A stretch of DNA of 53,724 nt, from assembly GCF_014200495.1 (NCBI RefSeq), contig NZ_JACHBY010000017.1, positions 1-53,724 on the forward strand. The letters are read 5' to 3'. Below, piece after piece: positions 25,169-34,706 of this stretch. Position 1 is the stretch's first letter. Every line of letters starts with the position of its first letter. The translations under genes and the position numbers were made by a program. Below the pieces are notes generated by a model. That model saw only the letters and a list, made by a program, of their open reading frames with translations, did not search any database and was not told the DNA's origin. This DNA comes from Mucilaginibacter geliditolerans (GTDB taxonomy: Bacteria > Bacteroidota > Bacteroidia > Sphingobacteriales > Sphingobacteriaceae).

Positions 25169-26554
25169 ATGTTAAGTTTAAAAAGATGCCTGTGCATTTT
25201 GCTGGTGCTGATAACAGCAGCGGCTCATGCACAGCAATCACCAGCACCTGTTACCTTAAAACAGTTGCTGAACAGCGTTAATCAAAAAGCACCTACATTG
25301 CTTACCGATTCCGCAGCTATCGCTATTCGCCAGGCCCAGGCCGCCGAAGTACGGAACAATTGGCTGCCCGATCTTACCCTTAATTACCAGGCTGATATTG
25401 GTACAGCAAACAATGTCACCGGGCCATATTTTGGTTTCGGCATTGTGCCCTCAAGCTCAGGGGGTATACATACTACCAATGTAACCACCACCATGGCCGA
25501 TAATTTAGGCATTGCGGCTTTTAACTGGGAAGTGTACAACTTTGGTAAATACGGCGCACAAAATAAGGTGGCCAATTCTGATGTGCAGGTACAGCAAAGT
25601 CAGTTTGCTGAGTCTAAATACGACCTGCAGGCTTATACCATCAATTATTATTTACAACTGGTTCGTTTGCAGAATTTCCTGGGTATCCAGCTCCGCAACA
25701 TCCAGCGCACACAGGAGATCAGGCGATCTATTGAATCGCTGGCAAAAAGCGGTGTACGCGCCGGGGTTGATACCAGCATAGCCGAAGCCGAGCTGTCAAA
25801 AGCTAGATTAAACTATATTGAGCTGAACAACCAGTTAAAACATGTGCAATTACAGTTATCAGCTGTAAGCGGTTTTAACTACCAGTCGATAGTACCTGAT
25901 ACCACCGTTGAGCTAACGTTAATAGATGAGCCTACTGCTTATTTATTCCCGGCGGATACGGCCAATCATCCTATCATTAATTACTACAAATCTGTTTATC
26001 AGAACAGCCTGCAAAGGGAGAACCTGGTTAAAAAGTCATATAATCCCAAAATTTCATTACAGGCTGCAGCCTGGGCCCGTGGCTCAAGTGTTGATGCCGA
26101 GGGGAATTACAATGATCTGAGCAGCGGCTATGGGTTCGACAGGGGGAATTACCTGGTTGGTATAGGCATATCCTATAATCTTTTTGACCTGCGGCGTAAG
26201 CAATTAAAGCTGCGTACCCAAAGGGCAAGTACCGATTATGCCATGCAAAAACTGTCGGAGCAAAAAGAACTGCTCGCCGTTAGCGCCACTCAGGCCGATG
26301 TTGAAATGCAAACCGCGTTGGATCGCCTAAAGGAAATTCCGAAACAATTAAAAGCAGCAAATGATGGTTACCGGCAAAAGCTATCCCTCTATAAAAACGG
26401 CTTAACCGATATTATAGAGCTGGATGCCGCGCTTAACATTCTTTATCGCGCCGAAACAGATTATATGCAGGCAAAATATGATTATGCCAACGCGCTGTTC
26501 CAGAAAGCAATAACCGAGAACCAGGTAACTTCTGTTTTAAACTATTTAAAATAA
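25169..26554 (+). CDS. TolC-family outer-membrane efflux channel
   Basis: 461 aa with a signal peptide (about 1-21, ending AAAHAQ). Two long helical halves carry the repeated TolC pattern (RQAQAAEVRNNWLPDLTLNYQ and RENLVKKSYNPKISLQAAAW). It is expected to trimerise as an outer-membrane barrel and periplasmic tunnel. It ends 7 nt before the RND pump, so it heads an outer-channel/pump/adaptor operon, a less usual order than adaptor/pump/channel. Confidence 0.88.
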   Translation: MLSLKRCLCILLVLITAAAHAQQSPAPVTLKQLLNSVNQKAPTLLTDSAAIAIRQAQAAEVRNNWLPDLTLNYQADIGTANNVTGPYFGFGIVPSSSGGIHTTNVTTTMADNLGIAAFNWEVYNFGKYGAQNKVANSDVQVQQSQFAESKYDLQAYTINYYLQLVRLQNFLGIQLRNIQRTQEIRRSIESLAKSGVRAGVDTSIAEAELSKARLNYIELNNQLKHVQLQLSAVSGFNYQSIVPDTTVELTLIDEPTAYLFPADTANHPIINYYKSVYQNSLQRENLVKKSYNPKISLQAAAWARGSSVDAEGNYNDLSSGYGFDRGNYLVGIGISYNLFDLRRKQLKLRTQRASTDYAMQKLSEQKELLAVSATQADVEMQTALDRLKEIPKQLKAANDGYRQKLSLYKNGLTDIIELDAALNILYRAETDYMQAKYDYANALFQKAITENQVTSVLNYLK

Positions 26555-26561
26555 TCAAATT

Positions 26562-29500
26562 ATGTCAATGGTCACATCCGCACTCAAAAGGCCCATCACC
26601 GTTGTGGTGATTACCATGAGCCTTTTAATATTTGCAGTGCTCAGTGCAATAAATATACCGATAGATATATTCCCGAAGCTCAATCTTCCTACAATATATG
26701 TTATCGAATCGTACGGCGGTATGTCGCCGCAGCAAATGGAGGGCTTTTTTGCCACCGGTTTGCAAAACCAGTTTTTGTATGTTGATGGTGTAAAAAACAT
26801 CAGCAGTAAAAGCATACAGGGCTTAACCATAGTAAAAATATCATTTTACGAAAGCACCAATATGGCCGAAGCTTCGGCGCAGGTGGCCCTGCAGGTTAAC
26901 CGGGCGCAGAGTTTCTTCCCTCCCGGCGCGCTGCCTCCGCAGGTTATCCGGTACGATGCTTCATCGTTACCCGTTGGGGAATTGGTGCTGGATAGTAAAT
27001 CAGAAAATCTGAAGGATATTTATGATTTAGCCGCCACCCGCATCAGGCCAATGTTTGCTACTATCCCGGGGCTATCTGCTCCGCCGCCTTTTGGATCCAA
27101 TGCAAGGTCAATCATATTGAGTGTTGATCCCGATAAGCTCCGCAGCTTTAACCTTACGCCCGATGAAGTGGTTGACGCGCTGGCAAAATTCAACGTAATG
27201 TCGCCGTCAGGTAACCTAAGGGTAGGCAGCATGATGTACCTCACTACCATGAACTCGCTGATCACTAACTCGGAGAGCTTTGGTAATATCCCCGTGATAA
27301 CTAAAAACGGTGTACCTATTTATGTAAAGGATATAGCACGCGTTACTGATGCCGCCGATATCACAGTGGATTACGCGCTCATCAACGGCAAACGCTCCGT
27401 TTACATCCCGATAGTAAAAACAGCTTCCGCATCAACCTGGAGTGTGGTGCAGGATTTGAAAAGCAAACTGCCCGAAATGCAGAACCTGTTGCCAAATGAT
27501 GTGAAGATCTCTTATGAGTTCGACCAGTCGGTTTTCGTGGTAAATGCGGTAAAAAGTTTAATGACCGAAGGCAGCTTAGGCGCTTTGCTTACCGGCCTGA
27601 TGGTACTGCTCTTCCTCCGCGACTGGCGCAGCAGTTTAATTGTGGTGATCACTATCCCGGTTTCTATATTAATCGGCGTATTGCTGCTCAGTTTATTCGG
27701 GCAAACCATCAATATCATGACGCTGAGCGGTTTAGCGCTGGCTATCGGTATCCTTGTCGACCAGGCTACGGTAACCATCGAGAACATCCACCAGCATTTG
27801 GAAATGGGTAAATCAAAACGGCTAGCTATCTACGATGCCTGCGAGGAGATCTCATTCCCCCTATTGCTGATATTGCTTTGTATACTGGCCGTGTTCGCGC
27901 CATCATTTATGATGAATGGTGTACCTAAGGCCATGTTTTTGCCGCTATCCATGTCTATCGGTTTAACCATGATCGTGTCTTATGTACTGGCGCAAACTCT
28001 TGTTCCAATTTTAAGCAACTGGATGATAAAAGCCGAGCGTTACCAGCATGGCCATCATGGGCAAATCCACGCACATGCAGGCGAAGCCTTGGATAAGAAC
28101 GAAGAAGACCAGATCAACGAACACAGGCAGGCAGAAACTGAGCATCCGGCGGATAATGATTTCTTTGAGAAAGTAAAATCGCGCTTTATTATCATCATCA
28201 ATGCTTTAATGCCGCGTAAAAAGGTAATTATACTGGTTTACCTGTTTTCAGTAATCATACTTGCCGGTATTGGCTTTGTGGTGATAGGTAAGGACATGAT
28301 GCCGAAACTCAATAACGGGGAATTTCAGATCAGGCTTAAAGAACCTGTAGGCACAAGGCTCGAGGTAACCGAAGATAAATTTAAGCAGGTGCTATCCATC
28401 ATCAATAAAACGGTGAATAACCATGTTAAGATCTCATCAGGCTATATTGGTTTGGTGCCCAGCAGCTTTGGTAGCAGTAACCTGTATGTGTTTAACACCG
28501 GTACCCACGAAGCTGTTTTGCAGGTGAACCTTGATGAGGATTACAAAATAAACATGGATGAGCTGAAGGACGCGCTGCGCAAAAACATAGCGCATGAGCT
28601 TCCTGAAATGACCATCACCTTTGAGCCTATCGATATGACCGAAAAGATCATGAGCCAGGGTGCTAACACCCCGATAGAGGTACAGGTTGCCGGTAAGGAT
28701 ATGCAGCAGATTGAAGGTTATGCCAACAAGGTTTTAGCCAAGCTAAAAACGATCCCTTACCTGCGAGATGTGCAGATAAACCAGCCGCTGAATTATCCTG
28801 TAATTGCTATAACGCTCGACAGGTTGAAAGTTGCACAATTGGGCCTGAACGTAAGCGATGTTGCCCGATCCGTAACAGCCAGTACTTCATCAAGCCGTTT
28901 TACATTAAAAAACTTGTGGCTCGATCAGAACAACTCTTATACCTACCAGGTGCAGGCGCAGATCCCGGAATATATCATGAACTCCATGGATGAGTTAAAG
29001 GAAATACCGCTGGTAAAAGGTCAGAGCAGCCCTACCCTTGCCGATGTTGCAACCTTTAAACAAACAACCGCTCCCGGTGAGTATGACCGTACAGGTCCGC
29101 GTCGTTTTATTACGGTAAGCGCCAACATCTATAAAATGGATTTGGGTACGGCAACCAGCGATGTGCAAAAAGCATTGAAAACAGTGGGCACACCACCTAA
29201 GGGCTTAATCGCGACCATCGGCGGTATGTCAAATTTATTGACCGATACCTTAAACAGTTTACAAAACGGCCTGGGCTTTGCCATCCTGGTGATATTCTTA
29301 TTGCTGGCAGCCAATTACCAGTCGTTTAAACTATCGCTTACCGTATTGGTTACTATACCGGCGGTAATATTAGGATCAATAACAGCCTTATTGTTAACCG
29401 GCTCAACATTAAACCTGCAATCCTACATGGGTATGATCATGTCCACCGGGGTATCTGTTGCTAACGCGATATTGATTGTTACCAATGGCGAAAGTTTGCG

Positions 29501-29816
29501 ATTAGAGTTTAAAGACGCTACCAAGGCGGCAATCACCAGCGCATCAGTAAGGTTAAGGCCGATACTCATGACCAGCTTTGCCATGATAGCGGGTATGATC
29601 CCGATGGCATCGGGCATGGGCGAGGCTGGCGAGCAATCGGCACCACTGGGCCGCGCGGTTATCGGCGGTTTATTTGCCTCAACACTGGCAGCATTATTCA
29701 TACTACCACTGGTATTTGCATGGGTTCAGAACAAGACTACTTATAACGAACCATCATTAATGCCGGAAGAAAAAACATCCATAGAAAATTTAAATACATC
29801 ACATCATGAAATATAG
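26562..29816 (+). CDS. RND-family efflux pump permease
   Basis: A 1084-aa inner-membrane pump with the 12-segment RND plan. Segments include an N-terminal VVVITMSLLIFAVLSAINIPID and the TM4 motif ILVDQATVTIEN. Asp400 is kept, but the second acid of the usual DD pair is Gln401. The TM10 stretch VSVANAILIVTNGES lacks the Lys found in AcrB. A His-rich cytoplasmic insert ERYQHGHHGQIHAHAGEA (about residues 490-507) is unusual. It pumps a hydrophobic or metal-related substrate, which is not determinable. It overlaps the adaptor gene by 11 nt. Confidence 0.88.
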   Translation: MSMVTSALKRPITVVVITMSLLIFAVLSAINIPIDIFPKLNLPTIYVIESYGGMSPQQMEGFFATGLQNQFLYVDGVKNISSKSIQGLTIVKISFYESTNMAEASAQVALQVNRAQSFFPPGALPPQVIRYDASSLPVGELVLDSKSENLKDIYDLAATRIRPMFATIPGLSAPPPFGSNARSIILSVDPDKLRSFNLTPDEVVDALAKFNVMSPSGNLRVGSMMYLTTMNSLITNSESFGNIPVITKNGVPIYVKDIARVTDAADITVDYALINGKRSVYIPIVKTASASTWSVVQDLKSKLPEMQNLLPNDVKISYEFDQSVFVVNAVKSLMTEGSLGALLTGLMVLLFLRDWRSSLIVVITIPVSILIGVLLLSLFGQTINIMTLSGLALAIGILVDQATVTIENIHQHLEMGKSKRLAIYDACEEISFPLLLILLCILAVFAPSFMMNGVPKAMFLPLSMSIGLTMIVSYVLAQTLVPILSNWMIKAERYQHGHHGQIHAHAGEALDKNEEDQINEHRQAETEHPADNDFFEKVKSRFIIIINALMPRKKVIILVYLFSVIILAGIGFVVIGKDMMPKLNNGEFQIRLKEPVGTRLEVTEDKFKQVLSIINKTVNNHVKISSGYIGLVPSSFGSSNLYVFNTGTHEAVLQVNLDEDYKINMDELKDALRKNIAHELPEMTITFEPIDMTEKIMSQGANTPIEVQVAGKDMQQIEGYANKVLAKLKTIPYLRDVQINQPLNYPVIAITLDRLKVAQLGLNVSDVARSVTASTSSSRFTLKNLWLDQNNSYTYQVQAQIPEYIMNSMDELKEIPLVKGQSSPTLADVATFKQTTAPGEYDRTGPRRFITVSANIYKMDLGTATSDVQKALKTVGTPPKGLIATIGGMSNLLTDTLNSLQNGLGFAILVIFLLLAANYQSFKLSLTVLVTIPAVILGSITALLLTGSTLNLQSYMGMIMSTGVSVANAILIVTNGESLRLEFKDATKAAITSASVRLRPILMTSFAMIAGMIPMASGMGEAGEQSAPLGRAVIGGLFASTLAALFILPLVFAWVQNKTTYNEPSLMPEEKTSIENLNTSHHEI

Positions 29817-30888
29817 ATTTTGTCTATTAATAGTTATTTGCTTATTTTTTGCTGCCTGTGGCGGCAATCAAAAGCCCGTTGACCTAAGTGGCGAAAAAAC
29901 GCAGAATGCAACCAAATACCAGTTGGGTACAGTGGCAGAAGAAGCCCTATCAAGCTCGGCAAAATTGCCGGGGCAACTGGTTCCTTTTAACGATGTTAAC
30001 CTTTTCCCGAAAGTAAATGGCTTTGTAAAAGAGCTATTTGTTGACCGTGGTTCCGTTGTAAAACAGGGGCAGCTATTAGCCGTGTTAGAAGCACCCGAAA
30101 TGGAATCTCAATTACAGGCCGCCAATTCACGTTTTTTGCAGGCACAGGAAAACGCCACCGCCAGCAAAGAAAAATATGAACGCCTGAAAGAAGCCGCTAA
30201 AGAACCCGGCTCGGTATCCCCATTAGACCTGGACGATGCCTCATCAAAAATGAAAGCCGACCAGGCCATGGCACAATCTGAACATTCAAACGTGGAATCA
30301 GTAAGGACAATGCAAGGGTACCTGCGCATATACGCCCCTTTTGACGGGATGATCATCGAGCGTAATGTTTCCCCTGGCGCATTAGTATCACCAGGCAAAG
30401 CCACCGACCAACCCATGTTTATTTTGCAGGATATCCACAAAATGCGCCTTACCGTTGATATACCGGAAGATTATGTAGATAAGGTTGATCTGACCCAGCC
30501 GGTAACCTTCACTTTTAATGCGATGCCAGGCACACCTTACACCGCTAAGATCAGCCGCTCGGCAAATGCGCTGGGCAGCATGCGGTCGGAAGCTATTGAA
30601 ATTGATGTGCAGAACAAAGGCGGGCAACTAAAACCCGGCATGTATGCCGAAGTGCAAATACCCATGGTATCGGGCGCGAAATCGTTACTGGTGCCAAACA
30701 ACGCCATCATACGCTCAACCGAACATGAGTATGTAATATCAGTAAACGATGGCAAAGCCAATTTAGTTGATGTGAAGGAAGGATTGGCCAGCAGCGACTC
30801 AACCGAAGTATTCGGCAATTTAAAAGCAGGTGATAAAGTTGTACTCCACGGCAATGATGAGATCAAGCAGGGAGATAGTATAAATTAA
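29806..30888 (+). CDS. RND efflux periplasmic adaptor lipoprotein
   Basis: A 360-aa membrane-fusion protein with lipobox LFFAACGGNQ (Cys about 18). The lipoyl/hairpin/beta-barrel layout is seen as PGQLVPFNDVNLFPKVNGFVKEL, a coiled hairpin (about 100-165), LRIYAPFDGMIIERNVSPGALVSPG, and a membrane-proximal domain ending LKAGDKVVLHGNDEIKQGD. It bridges the pump and the TolC-like channel. Its ATG lies inside the pump gene (11-nt overlap), implying coupled translation. A terminator follows at 30922. Confidence 0.88.
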   Translation: MKYRFCLLIVICLFFAACGGNQKPVDLSGEKTQNATKYQLGTVAEEALSSSAKLPGQLVPFNDVNLFPKVNGFVKELFVDRGSVVKQGQLLAVLEAPEMESQLQAANSRFLQAQENATASKEKYERLKEAAKEPGSVSPLDLDDASSKMKADQAMAQSEHSNVESVRTMQGYLRIYAPFDGMIIERNVSPGALVSPGKATDQPMFILQDIHKMRLTVDIPEDYVDKVDLTQPVTFTFNAMPGTPYTAKISRSANALGSMRSEAIEIDVQNKGGQLKPGMYAEVQIPMVSGAKSLLVPNNAIIRSTEHEYVISVNDGKANLVDVKEGLASSDSTEVFGNLKAGDKVVLHGNDEIKQGDSIN

Positions 30889-30921
30889 AGAGCTGAGTTT
30901 TTATTGTTTTTTGTTTTTACT

Positions 30922-30955
30922 AACCAAGCGGCCCCATAAGGGCCGTTTGGTTTTT
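30922..30955 (+). terminator. Intrinsic terminator of the efflux operon
   Basis: AACCAAGCGGCCC (30922-30934) pairs with GGGCCGTTTGGTT (30940-30952) with one G-T wobble, then TTT. Loop CATAA. Confidence 0.85.
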
Positions 30956-30959
30956 ATGG

Positions 30960-31290
30960 GTGTTGGTGTTTCCCCTCTTTCCGCCGCAGGCGAAGAGAGG
31001 GTGGTCGAGCGAAGCAAAGACCGGGTGAGTCGGCGGAGCGCGAAAGGGTCTGCATCATAGTTCCCCTCTTGAGAGGGGTTAGGGGTGTGTTATACATTTG
31101 CATGGGGCGTTGCCTGCGGCCCGGGCTTTCCACTCATACTGCACAAGGCCTTAGCCACAGGCCTACACTGAGGCCCTCGAAGTGACCGGTATCCGTTTCA
31201 CTCCCTAACGCGGAACTTCGACGCGCTCCGCCAACTCACCCCGACTACGCTTCGCTGGTCGACCCTCTCTGCCGCAAGCGGCAAAGAGGG
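30960..31290. repeat. Composite GC-rich repeat block
   Basis: CGAGCGAAGCAAAGACCGGG and AGTTCCCCTCTTGAGAG are reverse complements of words at 61-180. Next, GGGCGTTGCCTGCGGCCCGG and TCATACTGCACAAGGCC, then GACCGGTATCC, resemble 53521-53620 and 7740-7830. The hairpin CCCTCTCTGCCGCAAGCGGC ... AAAGAGGG ends it. This block accounts for most of the 508-base gap; no gene seen. Confidence 0.6.
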
Positions 31291-31396
31291 TGAATACAAT
31301 ATTTATAAGGCAACTTAGCTCCATTATCATCCGTCTTCACAATAGTTATCAAACAAAAATTAACTTAATATTGTATCTATTCTAACCACACCATCA

Positions 31397-32251
31397 ATGA
31401 AATCGATCATGAAAAAACTATTCCTTTTCGCTTTACTAATTTCATGCGGCGGCTTTGCTTTTAGTCAGAGCAAAATGGCTTGTTGCAAGCAGTCGGCTAC
31501 GGAGCAATTCGCTATGCTGGCATCAAACAAAAAGTTTGTGATGTCGCATCCTAAACCGTTGCCTATACATTTCCAGAGCAGTATTGGCAAAGCCATTACT
31601 TATACTACACCCGATGGCAAAACAGCAGATGCGTATGAGCTAAAGGCAAAAACACCTACCAATAATTACCTGCTGGTAGTTCACGAGTATTTTGGCCTTA
31701 ATGATTATGTTAAGCGCGAATCAGAGCGGATATATAATGCGCTGGGCAATGTAAATATTATCGACCTCGACCTGTATGATGGCAAATCAACAGACGACCG
31801 TGCCGAAGCCGGCAAACTGATGCAGGCTGTTAAAGAGGACCGTGCTATTGCTATTATAAAAGGTGCCATAGCTTATGCTGGCCCTAAAGCGCATATTGCC
31901 ACTTTGGGCTGGTGTTTCGGTGGTGGCTGGAGCTTGCAAACTGCACTGTTAGCAGGCGACCAAACAGTAGCATGTGTAATGTATTATGGTATGCCCGAGC
32001 AGGATGTGAACCGTTTAAAAACCCTGCATAGCGATGTACTGGGCAACTTTGGTAATAAAGACCAGTGGATAAACACAAAGGTAGTTGCCAAATTTGCTGA
32101 CGACATGAAAGCCGCCGGCAAAAAACTTTACCTGCACCAGTATGATGCCGACCATGCGTTCGCTAATCCAAGTGGCCCAAATTCCAATCCCACAGCTACC
32201 GCTGATGCCAATAAAAATACTTTAGCTTATTTAAAGGCAAGGCTGAAGTAG
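31397..32251 (+). CDS. Exported dienelactone hydrolase family protein
   Basis: 284 aa. An internal ATG at 31409 (MKKLFLF) is an equally good start. A signal peptide (to about AFSQ) is followed by CC near residue 30. The alpha/beta hydrolase core has the nucleophile loop LGWCFGGGWS with Cys in place of Ser, as in dienelactone hydrolases, and HQYDADHAFANPSG with the histidine. The acid is probably the Asp in GNFGNKDQWI. It hydrolyses esters or lactones; substrate unknown. Predicted periplasmic. Confidence 0.82.
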   Translation: MKSIMKKLFLFALLISCGGFAFSQSKMACCKQSATEQFAMLASNKKFVMSHPKPLPIHFQSSIGKAITYTTPDGKTADAYELKAKTPTNNYLLVVHEYFGLNDYVKRESERIYNALGNVNIIDLDLYDGKSTDDRAEAGKLMQAVKEDRAIAIIKGAIAYAGPKAHIATLGWCFGGGWSLQTALLAGDQTVACVMYYGMPEQDVNRLKTLHSDVLGNFGNKDQWINTKVVAKFADDMKAAGKKLYLHQYDADHAFANPSGPNSNPTATADANKNTLAYLKARLK

Positions 32252-32254
32252 GTT

Positions 32255-32336
32255 GCTGGTTGATAGTTCATGGTTCATAGCCATATGGAATTTGTTTTGA
32301 CAGTTTGCTATGAACTATCAACCATGAACTATCAAC
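32255..32336. repeat. Inverted repeat around the start of the next gene
   Basis: GTTGATAGTTCATGGTTCATAG on the left and CTATGAACTATCAACCATGAACTATCAAC on the right are largely complementary. The right arm includes the ATG at 32324. Confidence 0.55.
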
Positions 32337-33343
32337 TTTTTCGTAACATTGCACAAAAAACCTACCGTTTGACTGCATCTGCAAAAAAACTCTTTTCATT
32401 TCTGCTTAAAGCCTCCATAGTGGTTTTGGCTTTTGTTTTTATATATCACCAATATTTAGAAAAGGGCGACAAGCTAAAGCAATTTGAAACACTCATAACT
32501 GCTATAGACCATACCGAGGTTGCTATCGTAATGTCGGTAGTTGTGATATTGATGCTGGTGAACTGGTCGTTAGAGTCGTTTAAATGGCAATATTTAACCC
32601 GTAAATTGGTGAAAATATCCGCATGGGAATCCATTGAGGGTGTTTTTTGCGGCTTAACCTGGGCCGTATTTACCCCCAACCGTATCGGCGAATATGCAGG
32701 TCGTGTGCTATTTTTACCTAACCGAAAACGCATACATGGCGTATTTGCCATGGCAGTGGGCGCATTCGCGCAAAATACGGTTACCAATGTAGTGGGGTTG
32801 GGCGCTTTAATGTGGTTTTTGTATACGTTTATACACCTTAACACCTGGTTATATATAGGTATTGTAGTGGCATCGGTGCTGTTTTCTATTTTTATCTGCA
32901 TTTTCTATTTCCATATTAAATGGCTGGTAAATATTCTTGACCATATCCCGTATATCAAAAAGTACCACCGCTTTTTTGACATTATGCAGCGCTACAAAAA
33001 ACAGGAGCTTATTAATATAATGTTCTTTTGCATTACACGATATGCTGTGTTCTCATTTCAGTATTATCTTATTATCCATCTGCTCATACCCGAAATTCCC
33101 GCAGCTGAAATAGCATTACTGATCTCCGTCTTCTTTTTCATCCAGTCGGCCCTGCCCTCGCTCGATCTGCTGGATATTGGTGTGCGCGGTACTGCTGCCA
33201 CCCTGCTTTTTAAGCATGTTACCGATCAGTCCGTTGCCGTAATTGTTACCGTATCATTAATATGGTTCATAAACTTAATTATTCCTGCTATTTTAGGCTC
33301 TTTATTTGTTTTTAATCTTAAATTCTTTGATCGTAATTCATAG
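32324..33343 (+). CDS. Lysylphosphatidylglycerol-synthase-like/UPF0104 membrane protein
   Basis: About 339 aa with six or more hydrophobic segments (for example ASIVVLAFVFIYHQYL, VAIVMSVVVILMLVNWSLE, NLIIPAILGSLFVFNLKF). WAVFTPNRIGEYAGRVLFL is the recognisable core of the flippase-like YbhN/AglD group. The frame extends to 32270, but that part is repeat-derived; I prefer the ATG at 32324 (MNYQLF). The stop overlaps the next gene's start by 38 nt, so the two are coupled, suggesting a lipid or glycan transfer step with the glycosyltransferase. Confidence 0.75.
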   Translation: MNYQLFRNIAQKTYRLTASAKKLFSFLLKASIVVLAFVFIYHQYLEKGDKLKQFETLITAIDHTEVAIVMSVVVILMLVNWSLESFKWQYLTRKLVKISAWESIEGVFCGLTWAVFTPNRIGEYAGRVLFLPNRKRIHGVFAMAVGAFAQNTVTNVVGLGALMWFLYTFIHLNTWLYIGIVVASVLFSIFICIFYFHIKWLVNILDHIPYIKKYHRFFDIMQRYKKQELINIMFFCITRYAVFSFQYYLIIHLLIPEIPAAEIALLISVFFFIQSALPSLDLLDIGVRGTAATLLFKHVTDQSVAVIVTVSLIWFINLIIPAILGSLFVFNLKFFDRNS

Positions 33344-34457
33344 TACTATTTCTTTATTACTTACAGGCTTATACCTGCTGGTACTCATCTACCTTATTCG
33401 TGGCTGGTCTAACTTAAAACGACCGCAGTTAAAGCCCATCAACTTTAAAACCAAGGTTACCATACTCATAGCCGCCCGCGATGAGGAAGAAAAAATAGCG
33501 CTTACCATTAATGATATCTTAGCGCAGGACTACCCAAAAGAGCTGACTGAAATCATCATTGTTGATGATCACTCCACCGATCGCACCGCCGAGATCATCC
33601 TGAGCTATGCAGATCAGGGGGTTAAGTTATTGCAATTGAAAGAGGATAAACCCCTCAACTCCTATAAAAAGAAAGCCATTGCCACCGCCATTGGCCTATC
33701 AACCGGCGACCTGATGGTGGCCACCGATGCTGATTGCCGTATGGGCTCAAAATGGTTATCATCGGTAGTAAATTATTACGAGACAAAGCAGCCGGTCATG
33801 ATTTCATCGCCGGTAACTTATTTTGAGGAAAAGAGTTTATTTGAGCGCCTGCAAACACTGGAGTTTGGTTACCTGGTGGCTATGGGCGCTTCGTTTATAG
33901 GCAATAACCGGGCATCAACCTGTAACGGGGCCAATTTTGCTTACCGCAAGGATGTATTTTACGAAGTCGGCGGTTTTAAAGGTATCGATGACCTGGCATC
34001 GGGCGATGATGAACTTTTACTGCAAAAAGTGGCAGAGCGTTACCCAGGTAAAATTGGCTTCTTAAAACTTAGTGATGCCATAGTTTACACACACGCCAAG
34101 CATACCTTAGGCGAATTTTTAAATCAGCGCCGACGCTGGGCCTCTAAATCAACAAAATATAAAGATAAAAAGGTAGTGGCGCTGGCAGTGGGCATCTGGC
34201 TGTTCAATGTATCGTTATTGGTAAATGCCGGCCTGAGCTTTTACAACATTTGCTTTTTTAAGCTGTTCCTTACCCAATTCTTGTTAAAATTTATTTTTGA
34301 GGCGATATTCCTGCTGCCTGTATTCACTTTCTTTAAACGGCTGCAATTGGTATGGCTGCTTATTTTGCTATCGCCAATACACATTATTTATTTTGTGTAT
34401 GTAGGCCTGATAGGCAACACCCGTAAGTATGTTTGGAAGGGGCGGAGGGTTAGATAA
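33306..34457 (+). CDS. Membrane-anchored glycosyltransferase, family 2
   Basis: A processive-type GT-A glycosyltransferase of 383 aa as called. The N-terminal membrane segment ISLLLTGLYLLVLIYLI is followed by VTILIAARDEEEKIA, IIVDDHSTDRT, ATDADCRMGSKW (DxD) and NQRRRWASKS (QxxRW type). Three or more hydrophobic segments close it. The start is TTG at 33306; a later TTG is possible. It overlaps the preceding flippase-like gene by 38 nt. Probably adds sugars to a lipid or polymer; acceptor unknown. Confidence 0.82.
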   Translation: MFLILNSLIVIHSTISLLLTGLYLLVLIYLIRGWSNLKRPQLKPINFKTKVTILIAARDEEEKIALTINDILAQDYPKELTEIIIVDDHSTDRTAEIILSYADQGVKLLQLKEDKPLNSYKKKAIATAIGLSTGDLMVATDADCRMGSKWLSSVVNYYETKQPVMISSPVTYFEEKSLFERLQTLEFGYLVAMGASFIGNNRASTCNGANFAYRKDVFYEVGGFKGIDDLASGDDELLLQKVAERYPGKIGFLKLSDAIVYTHAKHTLGEFLNQRRRWASKSTKYKDKKVVALAVGIWLFNVSLLVNAGLSFYNICFFKLFLTQFLLKFIFEAIFLLPVFTFFKRLQLVWLLILLSPIHIIYFVYVGLIGNTRKYVWKGRRVR

Positions 34458-34596
34458 TAGTTAACTGTTCATCACCCAAAGTTCTGGAAAATCCCGCTCT
34501 CCCTCTGGGATGGTGCGGCTGGCAGCATATTCCAGGTTTATCTTAAATCCAATTTTTATTTGAATCCTTACATATACCACTGATTTTTTGTTAATA

Positions 34597-34630
34597 ACAA
34601 CTATAAGTAGCATAAATACAACTATAAGTA
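34597..34630 (+). promoter_or_regulatory. Direct repeats, putative operator
   Basis: ACAACTATAAGTA occurs at 34597-34609 and again at 34618-34630. The offset is 21 bp, two helical turns. It lies 10 bp upstream of the -33 element for the XRE regulator gene. A reasonable operator for that regulator or another dimer. Confidence 0.55.
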
Positions 34631-34640
34631 TTTGTATTTT

Positions 34641-34672
34641 TTTGATTCTGGAAATGCAGCCGGATACCTTTG
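34641..34672 (+). promoter_or_regulatory. Bacteroidota promoter of the XRE regulator
   Basis: TTTG (34641-34644), 20 nt, then TACCTTTG (34665-34672). Both elements and spacing fit the Bacteroidota primary-sigma consensus. Transcription would start near 34679, 28 nt before the ATG. Confidence 0.7.
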
Positions 34673-34706
34673 CAGTGTCGAAAGAATAAATAAAAAGACA
34701 GCACCT

